Assembly: GCA_029260715.1 (NCBI GenBank)
Contig: JAJDCS010000010.1
Span: forward strand, 62,001-126,000
Direction: 5' to 3'
Source: Phycisphaeraceae bacterium
GTDB taxonomy: Bacteria > Planctomycetota > Phycisphaerae > Phycisphaerales > Phycisphaeraceae
Length of the DNA stretch: 64,000 bases
The position numbers and the translations under genes are program-made. Below are positions 48,472-57,746 of this stretch, piece by piece. The notes under the pieces are model-generated. The model was not told where the DNA came from. It saw only the letters and a list, made by a program, of their open reading frames with translations, and searched no databases. Within the stretch, counting starts at the first letter, position 1. Each line of letters opens with the position of its first letter.

Positions 48472-49797
48472 TTACCCGTTGCTTCTAATCCGTAGCGACG
48501 CCGCGTGCCCGTCAAGCCCCTCGGCTTCAGCCAGACGCGCCGCCGCATCGATATCACCCCCCGGCATGCCGGCGGGGTACGCCACCGTGCCCGACCGCTT
48601 CAAAAACGTGTACACGCTCACGCCGCTGGTGAATCGCGCGGTGGTGCCGGTGGGCAAGCAATGGCTTGGCCCGGCAATGTAGTCGCCCGCCGCGACAGGC
48701 GCCCCGTCGCCCAGAAAAAACTCGCCGCCGTGGCGCAGCCGCCCCAGCCAGGCTTGCGCGTCGCGCACCGCTAAGTTCACGTGCTCTGCCGCAATGCGAT
48801 CCGCCACTTGAACGGCAAGGCTTTCATCGCCGACCAGCACGGCTGCCGACCCGTCTTTTAACGCCGCTTCGATCGCGGCCCAGCGCTGGCGGCTGGCGAG
48901 CTGCGTTTCAATCTGTTGGTTGATCCGGTCAATCACTCCCCGCGACCACGCGACAAGGAAGCACCGCCCTGGGTCATGCTCAGCTTGCGCGATCAGGTCA
49001 GACGCGACGCGCGCGGGGTCGGCAGAATCATCGGCGATGGTGAGTATCTCGCTAGGCCCGTAGAAGCCGTCGATACCCACGCGCCCGTTCAACTGCAGCT
49101 TGGCCAACTGTGTGTACACGTTGCCGGGGCCGACGACCATATCGACCGGCTGCACACTGGCGGTGCCTAATGCGAGCGCCGCGACGCCCTGCGCCCCGCC
49201 GATGCGATACACACGCTCGATGCCCAGCATTTTGCATACCGCCAGCACCAGCGGCGACACCGCCCCCCCCGCGCCGCCCTCCGTGCGCGTCGGCGGTGGC
49301 GTAACCACGCTGATCGCCCCGGCGGGCACACCGGCCACCAGCGCCGGCACAGCCAACATGATGACTGTCGAAGGGTACGCCGCCTTGCCGCCCGGCACCG
49401 CCAGCCCCACACTCGACACAGCCGTAAATCGCAAGCCCAGGCTCGCCCCGCCGACGGTCACCGCCTGCGGGGGCTGGGGCATGATGTGCCGCTGGTAGGC
49501 TTGCACATGGTCAATCGCCCGTTGCAGGGCATCTCGCAGCTTCGCGTCGAGTTGATCCAGCGCCCCCGCCAACTCATCAGCGGGCACACGGATATTGCTT
49601 TGCTCAAACGCCGGATCGGTCCATTGACGCATGTACCGCACCACAGCCTCGTCGCCTTGGTCACGCACGTCTTGAATAATCTTGGCCACCGTGGCGGCCG
49701 CGTCGCCCGTGTCCCACGCGGACCGGCGCAGGTCGGCGAACCAGCCCATCGCGTCCAGATCATTGATTGATTGAAGCTCGAATATTTTTAGTGACAT
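48472..49797 (-). CDS. hisD: Histidinol dehydrogenase
   Basis: The last step of histidine synthesis, histidinol to histidine with two NAD+. 441 residues, near the usual 430. Zinc and catalytic signatures: AQAEHDPGRC, AAGDYIAGPSHCLPT and EGLDGHAASLR. The nucleotide region GPGNVYTQLAKLQLNGRVGIDGFYGPSEI is intact. AGGTGA lies just before the ATG. Convergent with the PH-domain gene (7-base gap). No other his gene is adjacent, so histidine genes are scattered. Confidence 0.95.
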   Translation of the reverse strand: MSLKIFELQSINDLDAMGWFADLRRSAWDTGDAAATVAKIIQDVRDQGDEAVVRYMRQWTDPAFEQSNIRVPADELAGALDQLDAKLRDALQRAIDHVQAYQRHIMPQPPQAVTVGGASLGLRFTAVSSVGLAVPGGKAAYPSTVIMLAVPALVAGVPAGAISVVTPPPTRTEGGAGGAVSPLVLAVCKMLGIERVYRIGGAQGVAALALGTASVQPVDMVVGPGNVYTQLAKLQLNGRVGIDGFYGPSEILTIADDSADPARVASDLIAQAEHDPGRCFLVAWSRGVIDRINQQIETQLASRQRWAAIEAALKDGSAAVLVGDESLAVQVADRIAAEHVNLAVRDAQAWLGRLRHGGEFFLGDGAPVAAGDYIAGPSHCLPTGTTARFTSGVSVYTFLKRSGTVAYPAGMPGGDIDAAARLAEAEGLDGHAASLRIRSNG

Positions 49798-49876
49798 TCG
49801 ATCACCTGTTAAGGCGTGTTCTACAAAACCGTCTTTGCCGTGCGTTTGTGCGGTTCATCGGGGCTTGCTGCCATCC

Positions 49877-49904
49877 GGACCGCTCCCTGACGGTCGCGGC
49901 TCGT
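49877..49904 (+). repeat. Dispersed intergenic repeat, shorter variant
   Basis: GGACCGCTCCCTGA continues as CGGTCGCGGCTCGT, so this copy lacks the TCCGCC/GGCGGA palindrome but can pair GACCG with CGGTC. It is followed by AGCGTAGGTTTTATAA, like the flank of the copy at 36316. It lies in the 129-base hisD-dprA gap. Confidence 0.65.
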
Positions 49905-49926
49905 AGCGTAGGTTTTATAAGCGCGT

Positions 49927-51096
49927 CTATCGCGTCGCGGTTGCTTCCTGCTTTCGTAACCGCCACCGTCCGTTGTCGCGGCGGACCACCCCGCGTATTT
50001 CCAGCATGGTCAGGTCCGCCTGGATTGTAGACACGGGCAGGCCGGTGGCGGCTGCGAGTTGGTCAAGCGGACGGGCCTGACCCAGCGATTCGACCAGTTG
50101 GCGCTGTGTCTCGGTCAAAGAAGCCGTCTGAACAGCAGGCCTCTGTGGCTCCGCACCGCTTTGCTCTTCACCCAGCCCAACCTTGAGCAGTTGCCCGGTT
50201 TCGCCCAGCGCGTCGAGCACGTCGGCGGCGTTAGTGACCAGCGTCGCCCAGCCCTCGCGCACCATTTTGTGGCAGCCCGCCGAACTACGCGAATCCACGC
50301 GACCCGGCAACGCCATCACCTCGCGCCCGTGCTCCTCAGCGGCCAACCTCGCCGTGATCATCGCGCCCGAGCCGGTCGGCGCTTCGATCACCAGCGTGCC
50401 CAGCGACAGCCCGGAGATGATCCGGTTCCGCCGGGGAAACTGCTCGGGTCGCGGCGGGGCGGCCATGGGCAGTTCGCTGACTACCGCGCCACGCCCTTCG
50501 CCGGCGATAGTGTTGAACAACTCCGCGTGCTCGGCGGGGTATGGCACGGCAAGCCCGCTGCCTAAAACGGCGATGGTGCGCCCGTTGACACGCATGGCTG
50601 CGCGGTGAGCAGCCGCGTCCACCCCCCACGCGCCGCCGCTGACGATGCACAACCCCGCCTGGGCGCACAAGGCGCTGAACCGGTCGGCCTGCTCTCGCCC
50701 GTACGCGGTGCAGCGACGCGTGCCCACAATAGCTAACGCAAGCGCATCGTCCTCGCGGATTTCCCCCTGGACGTACAACACAGGCGGCGGGTCGGGGATG
50801 TGCCGCAACAGCCGCGGGTAGCCCGAGTCAACAACCGTGAGCACGGTGGCGTTGTGTTGCTCGACCAGCTCCAGCTCTCGCTGCACAACTCGGTCGTCCA
50901 CTAGCCGATCGATCGCGTGGCGGATGCCGTCGGCTGACTTCGCGCCGATCCCCTTGATGCCGCCCAGCTCACGCGCCGTAGCGCCCAGCACCGCTTGGGG
51001 CGAGCCCATCGCCTGTACACAGCGATTGGTCAGCGTCGGGCCCAAGCCCGGCACGAGATTGAGAGCGAGCACGGCCTCGCGGTCGGAAACACCCAT
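49927..51096 (-). CDS. dprA: DNA-processing protein DprA
   Basis: Loads RecA onto incoming single-stranded DNA during natural transformation. 389 residues. N-terminal helix-hairpin-helix region (ATARELGGIKGIGAKSADGI, in part), then the Rossmann-like DprA domain with VGTRRCTAYGREQA, SGGAWGVDAAAHR, VLGSGLAVPYPAEH, FPRRNRIISGLS and APTGSGAMITARLA. The C-terminal 60 residues form a winged helix (RPLDQLAAATGLPVSTIQADL), common in DprA. It implies potential competence; other com genes are not in the window. There is no ribosome-binding site of note. Confidence 0.95.
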   Translation of the reverse strand: MGVSDREAVLALNLVPGLGPTLTNRCVQAMGSPQAVLGATARELGGIKGIGAKSADGIRHAIDRLVDDRVVQRELELVEQHNATVLTVVDSGYPRLLRHIPDPPPVLYVQGEIREDDALALAIVGTRRCTAYGREQADRFSALCAQAGLCIVSGGAWGVDAAAHRAAMRVNGRTIAVLGSGLAVPYPAEHAELFNTIAGEGRGAVVSELPMAAPPRPEQFPRRNRIISGLSLGTLVIEAPTGSGAMITARLAAEEHGREVMALPGRVDSRSSAGCHKMVREGWATLVTNAADVLDALGETGQLLKVGLGEEQSGAEPQRPAVQTASLTETQRQLVESLGQARPLDQLAAATGLPVSTIQADLTMLEIRGVVRRDNGRWRLRKQEATATR

Positions 51097-51168
51097 GGCA
51101 AAAGTGTAGCACGGATACCCTGTTAAGCGGATGGGCGGCCTAGCGGGGCGGGGGCAAGCGCGGGCGTG

Positions 51169-51861
51169 TTATTTTGCCGGTGGGACGGCCGCGGTGGGGC
51201 CTGGGACGATGCCGTACTCGCGTAGCCGGTGCTGGAGACGTTGGTTGCCCGGGGCGATGGCGTGGGCGTGGCGCAGCGAGGTGATGGCGTTGGTGGTGTC
51301 GCCGATCGATTCATAAAAATCCGCCAGCTTCACAAACGGGTCGGGGTCGCCCGGCGCGGCAAAATACGCCGCTTTGCGGTAGGCCAACTTCGCGGCGTCG
51401 ACATCGCCCAATTTGGCCATATACCTGCCCTGACGCAGGTAATCGCGGCTGGTGCCGTGGTCTGTCACAGCTTGGGTCAGCAGCTTGTGTAAATGCTCCA
51501 TGCGACGGCGTTGAAAAAGCGATTCAGCCAACGCGTCTAAAATGTCGGAAGTTTCCGCGTCGTTGTGGCGCAGCTCCAATGCCCTTTCCAGCAGGATCTG
51601 GGCGTCGAACGCCATGCCCTGCTGAAGCCGGATGAGTCCCAAGTGGTACAGGCTCTTCCAGTCGGTGGGGTCTTGCTCGACAGCCTGGACAAACCGCTTC
51701 TCGGCAGCGGCAAGGTTCTTGTCGTTCAGGGCGTCTATGCCGTGCTTGCGCAGCAGGGGGTTGGGCTTGGACTGACAGCCCACGCACACGGCAACCACCG
51801 CCACCACAGCTAGCCAACGGCAACACCCACTTTGGGTTGGCGTGCGACCTATCGCGAACAT
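51169..51861 (-). CDS. TPR-repeat lipoprotein
   Basis: 230 residues from ATG 51861, chosen because AGGAG lies six bases upstream. Lipobox VVAVCVGC gives Cys29. TPR units follow: NLAAAEKRFVQAVEQDPTDW, KSLYHLGLIRLQQGMAFDAQ, LLERALELRHNDAETS, VDAAKLAYRKAAYFAAPGDP and DTTNAITSLRHAHAIAPGNQ. Probably an outer- or inner-membrane scaffold. No partner is evident. The frame is open upstream to 51930 without a natural start. Confidence 0.8.
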   Translation of the reverse strand: MFAIGRTPTQSGCCRWLAVVAVVAVCVGCQSKPNPLLRKHGIDALNDKNLAAAEKRFVQAVEQDPTDWKSLYHLGLIRLQQGMAFDAQILLERALELRHNDAETSDILDALAESLFQRRRMEHLHKLLTQAVTDHGTSRDYLRQGRYMAKLGDVDAAKLAYRKAAYFAAPGDPDPFVKLADFYESIGDTTNAITSLRHAHAIAPGNQRLQHRLREYGIVPGPTAAVPPAK

Positions 51862-52030
51862 CGATGCTCCTGTGTCTAGCAAGGGGAGAAAGAAACCTCG
51901 ACGGCCACCCTTGTTTACGTCGCTCAGCATAAAGGCATGTCACAAGTCCGGCAAACCGAAGGCGATCCCCCCGGAAAGACTCACCTGTGTATATCTAGAA
52001 GTATTCCAAGCTCTTGGGGTTCGGTTCCGG

Positions 52031-52627
52031 CTACTGCCCCGGCGTGAGCGTACGGCCCTTGCCCTGCCGGTTCCACGCGCCGACCTCGCCTTGGCCCTGC
52101 TCGTCGGCGCGGATGGTGCTGACCGCCTGGCCCGTGCTGTTCCACACGCTCACCGCGCCGCCCTGGTCCGTGGCGCTTAGGCTCACAAGCTTCTGACCGG
52201 CCCCGTTGTACGTGGTTAACGCGCCTTCGCCGTCTTTGGTCACGCCCACCGCCACCACGCCCTCGCCGCGGCGGTTGTATGTCGCCATCAGGCCCTCCCC
52301 GTTCTTGGTGGCGCTGAGCCGCACGAGCTTCTGGCCTTCGCTGTTGTAGATATCCAGCGAGCCGGCGGACGCCTCCATCAGCAGGTGGCCGTCGCTGTTC
52401 ATCATGAGGACTCGCCCGCCCCGTGGGGTGGTGTCCAGCGTCACGACCGCGGCGCCCTGGCTGTCGACCACCTCCAGCTTGCGCGTGCGCACCAACTCGG
52501 GCACACGCCCCACGCCAGCTTGGCCCATGACCACGCCCAGCACCAAAACAGAGCCCAACGCTAATGACGCACCGCGCCAACGCCGATACCCCCGCTCGAG
52601 CTTCGCTACGCGATCTTCCAAGTTCAT
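52031..52627 (-). CDS. Anchored protein with about 23-residue tandem repeats
   Basis: 198 residues. A short coiled-coil start (LEDRVAKLERGYRRW), one membrane helix (ASLALGSVLVLGVVMGQ), then extracytoplasmic beta-type repeats. Four or five units of about 23 residues follow the pattern G-x-hydrophobic-x-x-Y/W-N-x3-G-Q/E-x-L/V-V: LDIYNSEGQKLVRLSATKNG, LMATYNRRGEGVVAVGVTKD, LTTYNGAGQKLVSLSATDQG, VSVWNSTGQAVSTIRADEQG. They resemble beta-solenoid or bactofilin-like repeats. AAGGA lies eight bases before the ATG. Function unknown. Confidence 0.65.
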   Translation of the reverse strand: MNLEDRVAKLERGYRRWRGASLALGSVLVLGVVMGQAGVGRVPELVRTRKLEVVDSQGAAVVTLDTTPRGGRVLMMNSDGHLLMEASAGSLDIYNSEGQKLVRLSATKNGEGLMATYNRRGEGVVAVGVTKDGEGALTTYNGAGQKLVSLSATDQGGAVSVWNSTGQAVSTIRADEQGQGEVGAWNRQGKGRTLTPGQ

Positions 52628-52789
52628 CGGCTGTGTCCTTTCGAAAGTTGGCCCGTCAACAAGGCAACCCAGAATCTTCTAAATACTTCCGTTTCGGTGA
52701 TACTAACCAAATAGGTCTCGGTGTGCAGCGCGGTGAGGATAAAACCTCGGCACCGCTTGGCATGAGCATCCACTGACAAGGCGGTCTTG

Positions 52790-53806
52790 TCAAAACGCAC
52801 CCGTCCACGACACGGTCAGAGCCCCGAAGCTGTCTTGGTCTTGCTGGCCCTTGAACTGGCGAGTCAGGTACGTCTGTGAATACCCCAATTCAAATTCGCC
52901 CCACAGGATCACCAAGCCGACCTGGACCTCGCCCACGAGGTCTTCGGCGTCCACACCATGGCTGGGCTTGTGGTTGTTGCCTTCGAGGATCGTGTTGTGC
53001 TCGACCGCCTTGGCGCCCAGGCGCACAAAAACATACGCGCCCGGCGAGGCGTGGGGCAGGCCGGTCGCGGCGGCGGGCTCTTCGATCCGGCCGGGGCCGA
53101 AGTCGTCGGGCAGGTTCACGCCCATGCGCACCAGCGCCCCGGCGTTGGCGTGGCGGCGGATCGTGCCCAAGGTGAAGCCGGCCTGGGAGATCAACTGCAC
53201 GGCGTCGGCGCCATGGCTGGTCAGCAGGGTGATCTTCCACTTGCGTTGGTAGATGAAATCGATGCCGGGCTCGTCGCCAAGCTGGTGGTCCCAGCCACGC
53301 GGCTCGGTCTCATCAAAAGTATCGTGAACACCGTGCTGGATGTCCTCCGCCAGCGCCGACGGGCCGATGAGGCCTAGGTTGACCTCGAAATGATCGAAGA
53401 CGGTTGCCGAAGCGCGTTGGAGGTACGCCCCAATGTAGAGCCAGCCGGCGTAAGGCTGATCGTTGGGCTGAAGCGTGGATAGCTCGATACGGTCGGGCGT
53501 ATAGATGTTCTGGCCGAAGGCGTAGCCGGCCGCGGTTTTCAAGGCATCGCCAGTGGCGGGGCTGAAAGGCAGCAGCGGCGCCAGGCGCTCGGCCCACCGC
53601 GGCTGGTGGGCGAATGTGAACTTCGTGCCGTGGGTGTAGTGACGGTCGGTGGCTTTGTTGGGCTTGAGGAAAGTGCTGTCGTTCTCAAAGAGAACCGTTA
53701 AGACGAACGGCTTGTGCCGGGGCGGTGTGCTGTCTTGCGGGGGCTGGGCGCGCGCCGGGGCGAGGGTGCAGCAGGCCGCCAAGATCAGTGCTGTTACGCG
53801 TTGCAT
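52790..53806 (-). CDS. LpxR-family lipid A deacylase homologue
   Basis: 338 residues with a signal peptide (ALILAACCTLAPARA) and a beta-barrel pattern of alternating strands. The active-site block FENDSTF...TDRHYTHG matches LpxR (Asn42, Asp43, Asp54, Arg55, Thr58). LpxR is an outer-membrane lipase that removes the 3'-acyloxyacyl chain of lipid A. The C-terminus ends in a strand with a terminal phenylalanine (LTVSWTGAF), as outer-membrane barrels do. It lies 63 bases after the 647-residue anchored protein on the same strand. Confidence 0.85.
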   Translation of the reverse strand: MQRVTALILAACCTLAPARAQPPQDSTPPRHKPFVLTVLFENDSTFLKPNKATDRHYTHGTKFTFAHQPRWAERLAPLLPFSPATGDALKTAAGYAFGQNIYTPDRIELSTLQPNDQPYAGWLYIGAYLQRASATVFDHFEVNLGLIGPSALAEDIQHGVHDTFDETEPRGWDHQLGDEPGIDFIYQRKWKITLLTSHGADAVQLISQAGFTLGTIRRHANAGALVRMGVNLPDDFGPGRIEEPAAATGLPHASPGAYVFVRLGAKAVEHNTILEGNNHKPSHGVDAEDLVGEVQVGLVILWGEFELGYSQTYLTRQFKGQQDQDSFGALTVSWTGAF

Positions 53807-53869
53807 GGCCCAAACAGTTTACAAAAGGTGCGGGCGGTTGGGGTATCTGTGTGGTCGTGTCCCACCGGT

Positions 53870-55813
53870 TTACTGCGTTTCGATTCTGACGGGCTGTTGG
53901 TCGGGGCTATCCTCGTCGGATTCGGACGGCGGCGGGGCGTCGGGCGAATACCCCGGCGGCTGAGGGAACGCCAACGCGGGGTCGAAACCCGCTTCACGGG
54001 CCTGGCGTTCCAGCACGGGACGCAGCCTGGCGTAGACGCGTTGACGCAGCCTGATCGGCGTGGCGGTCCATACACGCGAACGCAACTGCACCGATACGCC
54101 TGCCGAACGCATGTAAGCGGAAAAAGCGTCGGTGAGCATCTGATTAAACGGTGGCAGGCGTAGCCGCCCCTGCCCAGGGGCGATGGCTTGGACATCTTTG
54201 TCTTGCTGATACCTGCGGTGCGCGTCGCTGGCTAACTCAATAAAACGGTTGAACGTTTCGGGGTTGCCCTGCGCCAAGCCGTGTTGGAACGCGCGGTAGA
54301 GCATCTCACTGATGAATTGGTTCGTGTCCGACATCGTCGACAGGTGTTTGCTCAGTTGATCGGCGACAAGCTGGGCCAGCGGCTGGCGGTAACGACCGCT
54401 TTCGATATTGGTCCTGCTATCGCCATAGAAGCGGCGCGCCTTATCGAAAAACTCGCGTGCCTGATCCGCGTCGCCGTAGAGGTAGTGGTGCACGGTGGCT
54501 TCGAGCAGGAAGTTCTCGTGGCCCATGGCGAACATGTCTTGCTCGACTTGGCCGAACTGGCCGCTATCGAGCCGCTGCTTGGCGGTGTCCAGGGCTTTGT
54601 CGTAGACAGGCGCGAAGCGCGGGTCGGGCATGAGGTCGACGCGCTGAGAAACGGGGTCCAGCGACACGCGTCCGAACCGCGATAGCTGCTGGATGGCGTG
54701 CAACGACTGGCGGTTGGTGTTCAGCAAGTCGATTTCATGCACCTTAGGCTGACCGTCGTCGGGTTCCAGGCTAGAGCCTTCAATCTCCCCGGCGAGCGTG
54801 ACGCCCAGCTCCGACCAGTACAGCCCATGCGACGCGGGGTGCCGCCAATCAAGCGGGCCGTAGCGTTGCATGAGCCCGAGCATATAGGCGGGGTCCATGT
54901 GGTATCGCCCGCGTAGCGCGGCCTTGCGCAGGAACGCGTACATCGCCTCGAACGGTTCGGCTGATCGGGTATCCGCCAACACCGAGGCGAGCTGCGCGTC
55001 GTAGGGCAGGTCGGCAGCCGAGGCTTGCAACGGGGCGCCGCTGGTCGGTCCGGCTAGCCACGGCTCGTAAAGACGCACCGCGTTGATCTGCTGGAGCAAC
55101 GCCGTGTCGGGCTGGTAGCCGATCCACTTGAGCCGCAGCAGCAGCGACTGCACACTGGGGGTCTTCTCAATGAGCCTGTCCAAGCTGTCGGGCGCGTCGG
55201 CGATGGGCTTGAACCAATCAATCGTTTGTGGGGTGTCGGCGTCGGGTGGCGGAGCGCCCAGCACCAACTGCCACTCCAGGGCCAGCCGGTACTTGTAGTA
55301 CCAGTGCATGTCGTCCATGAATAGGCCGATCTTGTGGAAATAAAACCAGCCCAACTCGCGGTACAACTTGATCGCCGTGGGGTTGTAAACGATGCCCTTG
55401 TCGCGGAGCAACGCGATGCCTTTGCTGACCCAGTCCCACCGCTCTTCGGGGGTGTACGTAGCTACGGAGATGTTGTAGGCCATGTTCCAAGCCTGGAAGA
55501 ACCACACCTGGGGGAACCGCGGCTGAAGCGTGGTGATCCACTGGCTGAGCTGGTTGGCTTCGAAAAACTGCCCGTCGTCTTGGAGCACGCGGGCGCGGTA
55601 CCACAGCGCGTCGACCAACACACCGCGGAACGAACCCAGCGCGGTGGTCGATAGCGTGACCCAAGGCGGCAACGCCCCGGCGGTGTCGGCGTCGAGCGCC
55701 ATGGCGGGCTGGGGGCGGCGGGTGTTGACGGAATCGGCGATGAGCGCGACGCCGATCAGCGCGGCGAAAAACACCGTGGCCGAGATCAGCAGTGTGGCGC
55801 GGGTTGATCGCAT
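53870..55813 (-). CDS. Large anchored protein, function unknown, in the SPFH-ABC locus
   Basis: 647 residues. One N-terminal membrane helix (TLLISATVFFAALIGVALIAD) then a large helical domain rich in Trp, Tyr and Phe (GSFRGVLVDALWYRARVLQD, WFFQAWNMAYNISVATYTPE, YRELGWFYFHKIGLF) that resembles divergent TPR repeats. GLTLAGEIEGSS-like and beta elements are few. The C-terminus is Pro/Asp/Glu-rich. I do not recognise a named family. It is the last of six consecutive minus-strand genes (50-base gap after the permease) and is probably a periplasmic partner of that transporter. Confidence 0.6.
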   Translation of the reverse strand: MRSTRATLLISATVFFAALIGVALIADSVNTRRPQPAMALDADTAGALPPWVTLSTTALGSFRGVLVDALWYRARVLQDDGQFFEANQLSQWITTLQPRFPQVWFFQAWNMAYNISVATYTPEERWDWVSKGIALLRDKGIVYNPTAIKLYRELGWFYFHKIGLFMDDMHWYYKYRLALEWQLVLGAPPPDADTPQTIDWFKPIADAPDSLDRLIEKTPSVQSLLLRLKWIGYQPDTALLQQINAVRLYEPWLAGPTSGAPLQASAADLPYDAQLASVLADTRSAEPFEAMYAFLRKAALRGRYHMDPAYMLGLMQRYGPLDWRHPASHGLYWSELGVTLAGEIEGSSLEPDDGQPKVHEIDLLNTNRQSLHAIQQLSRFGRVSLDPVSQRVDLMPDPRFAPVYDKALDTAKQRLDSGQFGQVEQDMFAMGHENFLLEATVHHYLYGDADQAREFFDKARRFYGDSRTNIESGRYRQPLAQLVADQLSKHLSTMSDTNQFISEMLYRAFQHGLAQGNPETFNRFIELASDAHRRYQQDKDVQAIAPGQGRLRLPPFNQMLTDAFSAYMRSAGVSVQLRSRVWTATPIRLRQRVYARLRPVLERQAREAGFDPALAFPQPPGYSPDAPPPSESDEDSPDQQPVRIETQ

Positions 55814-55863
55814 GGCTTACCGGTAAAAAAATCCATTGACAGGCGGCGCCCGACCGGCCTCCG

Positions 55864-57687
55864 TCACACGGTCACACGCGCCAACTCGCGGGCGCGGAGC
55901 ATCGCCCACCCCACCGCGGCGCAGCCGCCCGTGCTGACCAGCCCGACCCACAGCACCGCCGAGGCCAGCGTCCGGCCGGCCACAACGCGACCGTCCGCGA
56001 CCAGCGGCACCGGATTGTAGTGGCTAAACGACGGAATCAAGAGCACAAAACCGTTGCCCACCAGCCGCACCACCACCTTTACCGCCTCCCACACCTGCCC
56101 GGACATCAGCCGCTCAAAGAAAGCGTGTATCAGCCACTGCAACGCCTCCCACCAAGCCCGGTCGCGCCCGGGCACGGGGACGTATAGCTGCATGGACTCA
56201 ATAAAAAACTCGTGGGCGCCCGCCGCCGCGTAGACCAGACCGCACAGCAGACACGCCACCGGGAAATCCAGCACCGCACCCGCAGCCAAGCCCAGCATCG
56301 CCAAAAAACCCAGACGCACCCATATCATCACCAACGCCCGCGCCAGGTTCGACTCAAACCGCCCGGCCTGGTAGAGCACCTCCAGCCCCTGGCCCGGCGC
56401 GAAGCTCACGCTCGACGCGAACGTGGCACGCGGGCTGTCCAAATCGACGTTATCAATACGCACATCGAGGCGCCCGTCGGCGTCGATCATCGACACGGGC
56501 AGGTCCACGATGTAATACTTCGAGTCGGCGACGACGATCGGCTTTTGCAAGCCCGTGCCCGGGTCGGTCGGGTACGGCCTGCCGTTGAGCCACATCGCCA
56601 AACGCACGCGCTGGTCAGGCGGTGTGGCTGACGAGACGGGCTTGAACCGCAACTGCACCCACTGGCCGAACGCTTTGGCGCGGTCCAGGCCGGTGAACAA
56701 GTAACGCTGGCTGCCAAGCGGGGGGATCGTGTGCCACCGCGCTTCGACGACGCGCTGGATCGCCAGCCGATCGCCGGGCGTCAGGTTGTCGGGCGCGTAG
56801 CGGGTAGGGTCGTCGGCTTGGAGTTGGGTGAGGCGTGTCTCGAACACGGCGTTGAGGTCGAGGTCCGGCGGGGGCTGGGCGGGCTGCGACCGGCGAGCCA
56901 CGAAAACCTGGTTGTCGATCGCGGCGCGGTCGTGTCGGTCGCGGTGGGGCTGCATCTGCATCACCTTGGCGAAAACATACACCCCCACGCCCGTCACCAA
57001 GACCAATAGCAGATTCAACAGCATGACCCCCACCCACTTGCCCAGCAGGTATTGCCCGCGGCTTAACGGCTTGGTCAGTGACAGGTACACCTGCTTGCGG
57101 CTCATATCACCGCAGACCGTCGCGCAAGACAACGCCACCGTCATCACGCTTAGCAACACGGCAGCGCTGGACAGCGACCAGGTCAAGAAAAACTGGATGC
57201 GGTACCGCAATAGCTCTTTGGGGTCGAGCATAAACGGCAAGGCTGGGACAATCAGAAGCAACCCCACGAGCATCGCCAGGACCAGCTTCATGCGGATCGC
57301 TTCGTCTATGAGCGTGCGAGCCACGCCCGCCCAAGCGATACCCGGCGACAGGGCCGCGCGGATTAAGCCGTGCCCAAAAAAGAAACCCAGCCACATACAC
57401 CCCACACCCACGACCACCACCGCCGACCCACGGTAATCCAACACCCACAGCGCGCCCGACCCCGCCGCCGCAGCGGACAGGCCCGCCAGCCAAGGCCAAT
57501 ACCACTCACGCGTCTGCCACCACCCGTAGCACGCCCACCCCAGCAGCAGCGCATCGGCCACCGCCACCCCGCCCAGCCACAGCGGGCGATACGGGACCAC
57601 ACCCCACAGCCACATCAGCAGCAACAGCCCCTGCAAAGCCAACAGGGCGGTGATCAGCAGAAGGAAACCAACGCGTTTAACAAACAA
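55864..57687 (-). CDS. ABC-2 type permease with large extracytoplasmic domain
   Basis: 607 residues, starting at TTG 57687 (GGAG 11 bases upstream). Helices cluster at residues about 5-120, 135-255 and 455-600. CGDMSRKQVYLSLTKPLSRGQYLLGKW is the cytoplasmic coupling motif of ABC-2 permeases that work with a separate ATPase. Between the second and third clusters lies a soluble domain of about 200 residues (QPHRDRHDRAAIDNQVF to YQAGRF) with beta-strands, placed outside the membrane by topology. The ATPase gene is immediately upstream (59-base gap). Substrate unknown. Confidence 0.8.
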   Translation of the reverse strand: MFVKRVGFLLLITALLALQGLLLLMWLWGVVPYRPLWLGGVAVADALLLGWACYGWWQTREWYWPWLAGLSAAAAGSGALWVLDYRGSAVVVVGVGCMWLGFFFGHGLIRAALSPGIAWAGVARTLIDEAIRMKLVLAMLVGLLLIVPALPFMLDPKELLRYRIQFFLTWSLSSAAVLLSVMTVALSCATVCGDMSRKQVYLSLTKPLSRGQYLLGKWVGVMLLNLLLVLVTGVGVYVFAKVMQMQPHRDRHDRAAIDNQVFVARRSQPAQPPPDLDLNAVFETRLTQLQADDPTRYAPDNLTPGDRLAIQRVVEARWHTIPPLGSQRYLFTGLDRAKAFGQWVQLRFKPVSSATPPDQRVRLAMWLNGRPYPTDPGTGLQKPIVVADSKYYIVDLPVSMIDADGRLDVRIDNVDLDSPRATFASSVSFAPGQGLEVLYQAGRFESNLARALVMIWVRLGFLAMLGLAAGAVLDFPVACLLCGLVYAAAGAHEFFIESMQLYVPVPGRDRAWWEALQWLIHAFFERLMSGQVWEAVKVVVRLVGNGFVLLIPSFSHYNPVPLVADGRVVAGRTLASAVLWVGLVSTGGCAAVGWAMLRARELARVTV

Positions 57688-57746
57688 AGCTGTGGCGACT
57701 CCGAAAATAAAACCTGACTGATGAACTCACACCTCAACACGGACGG

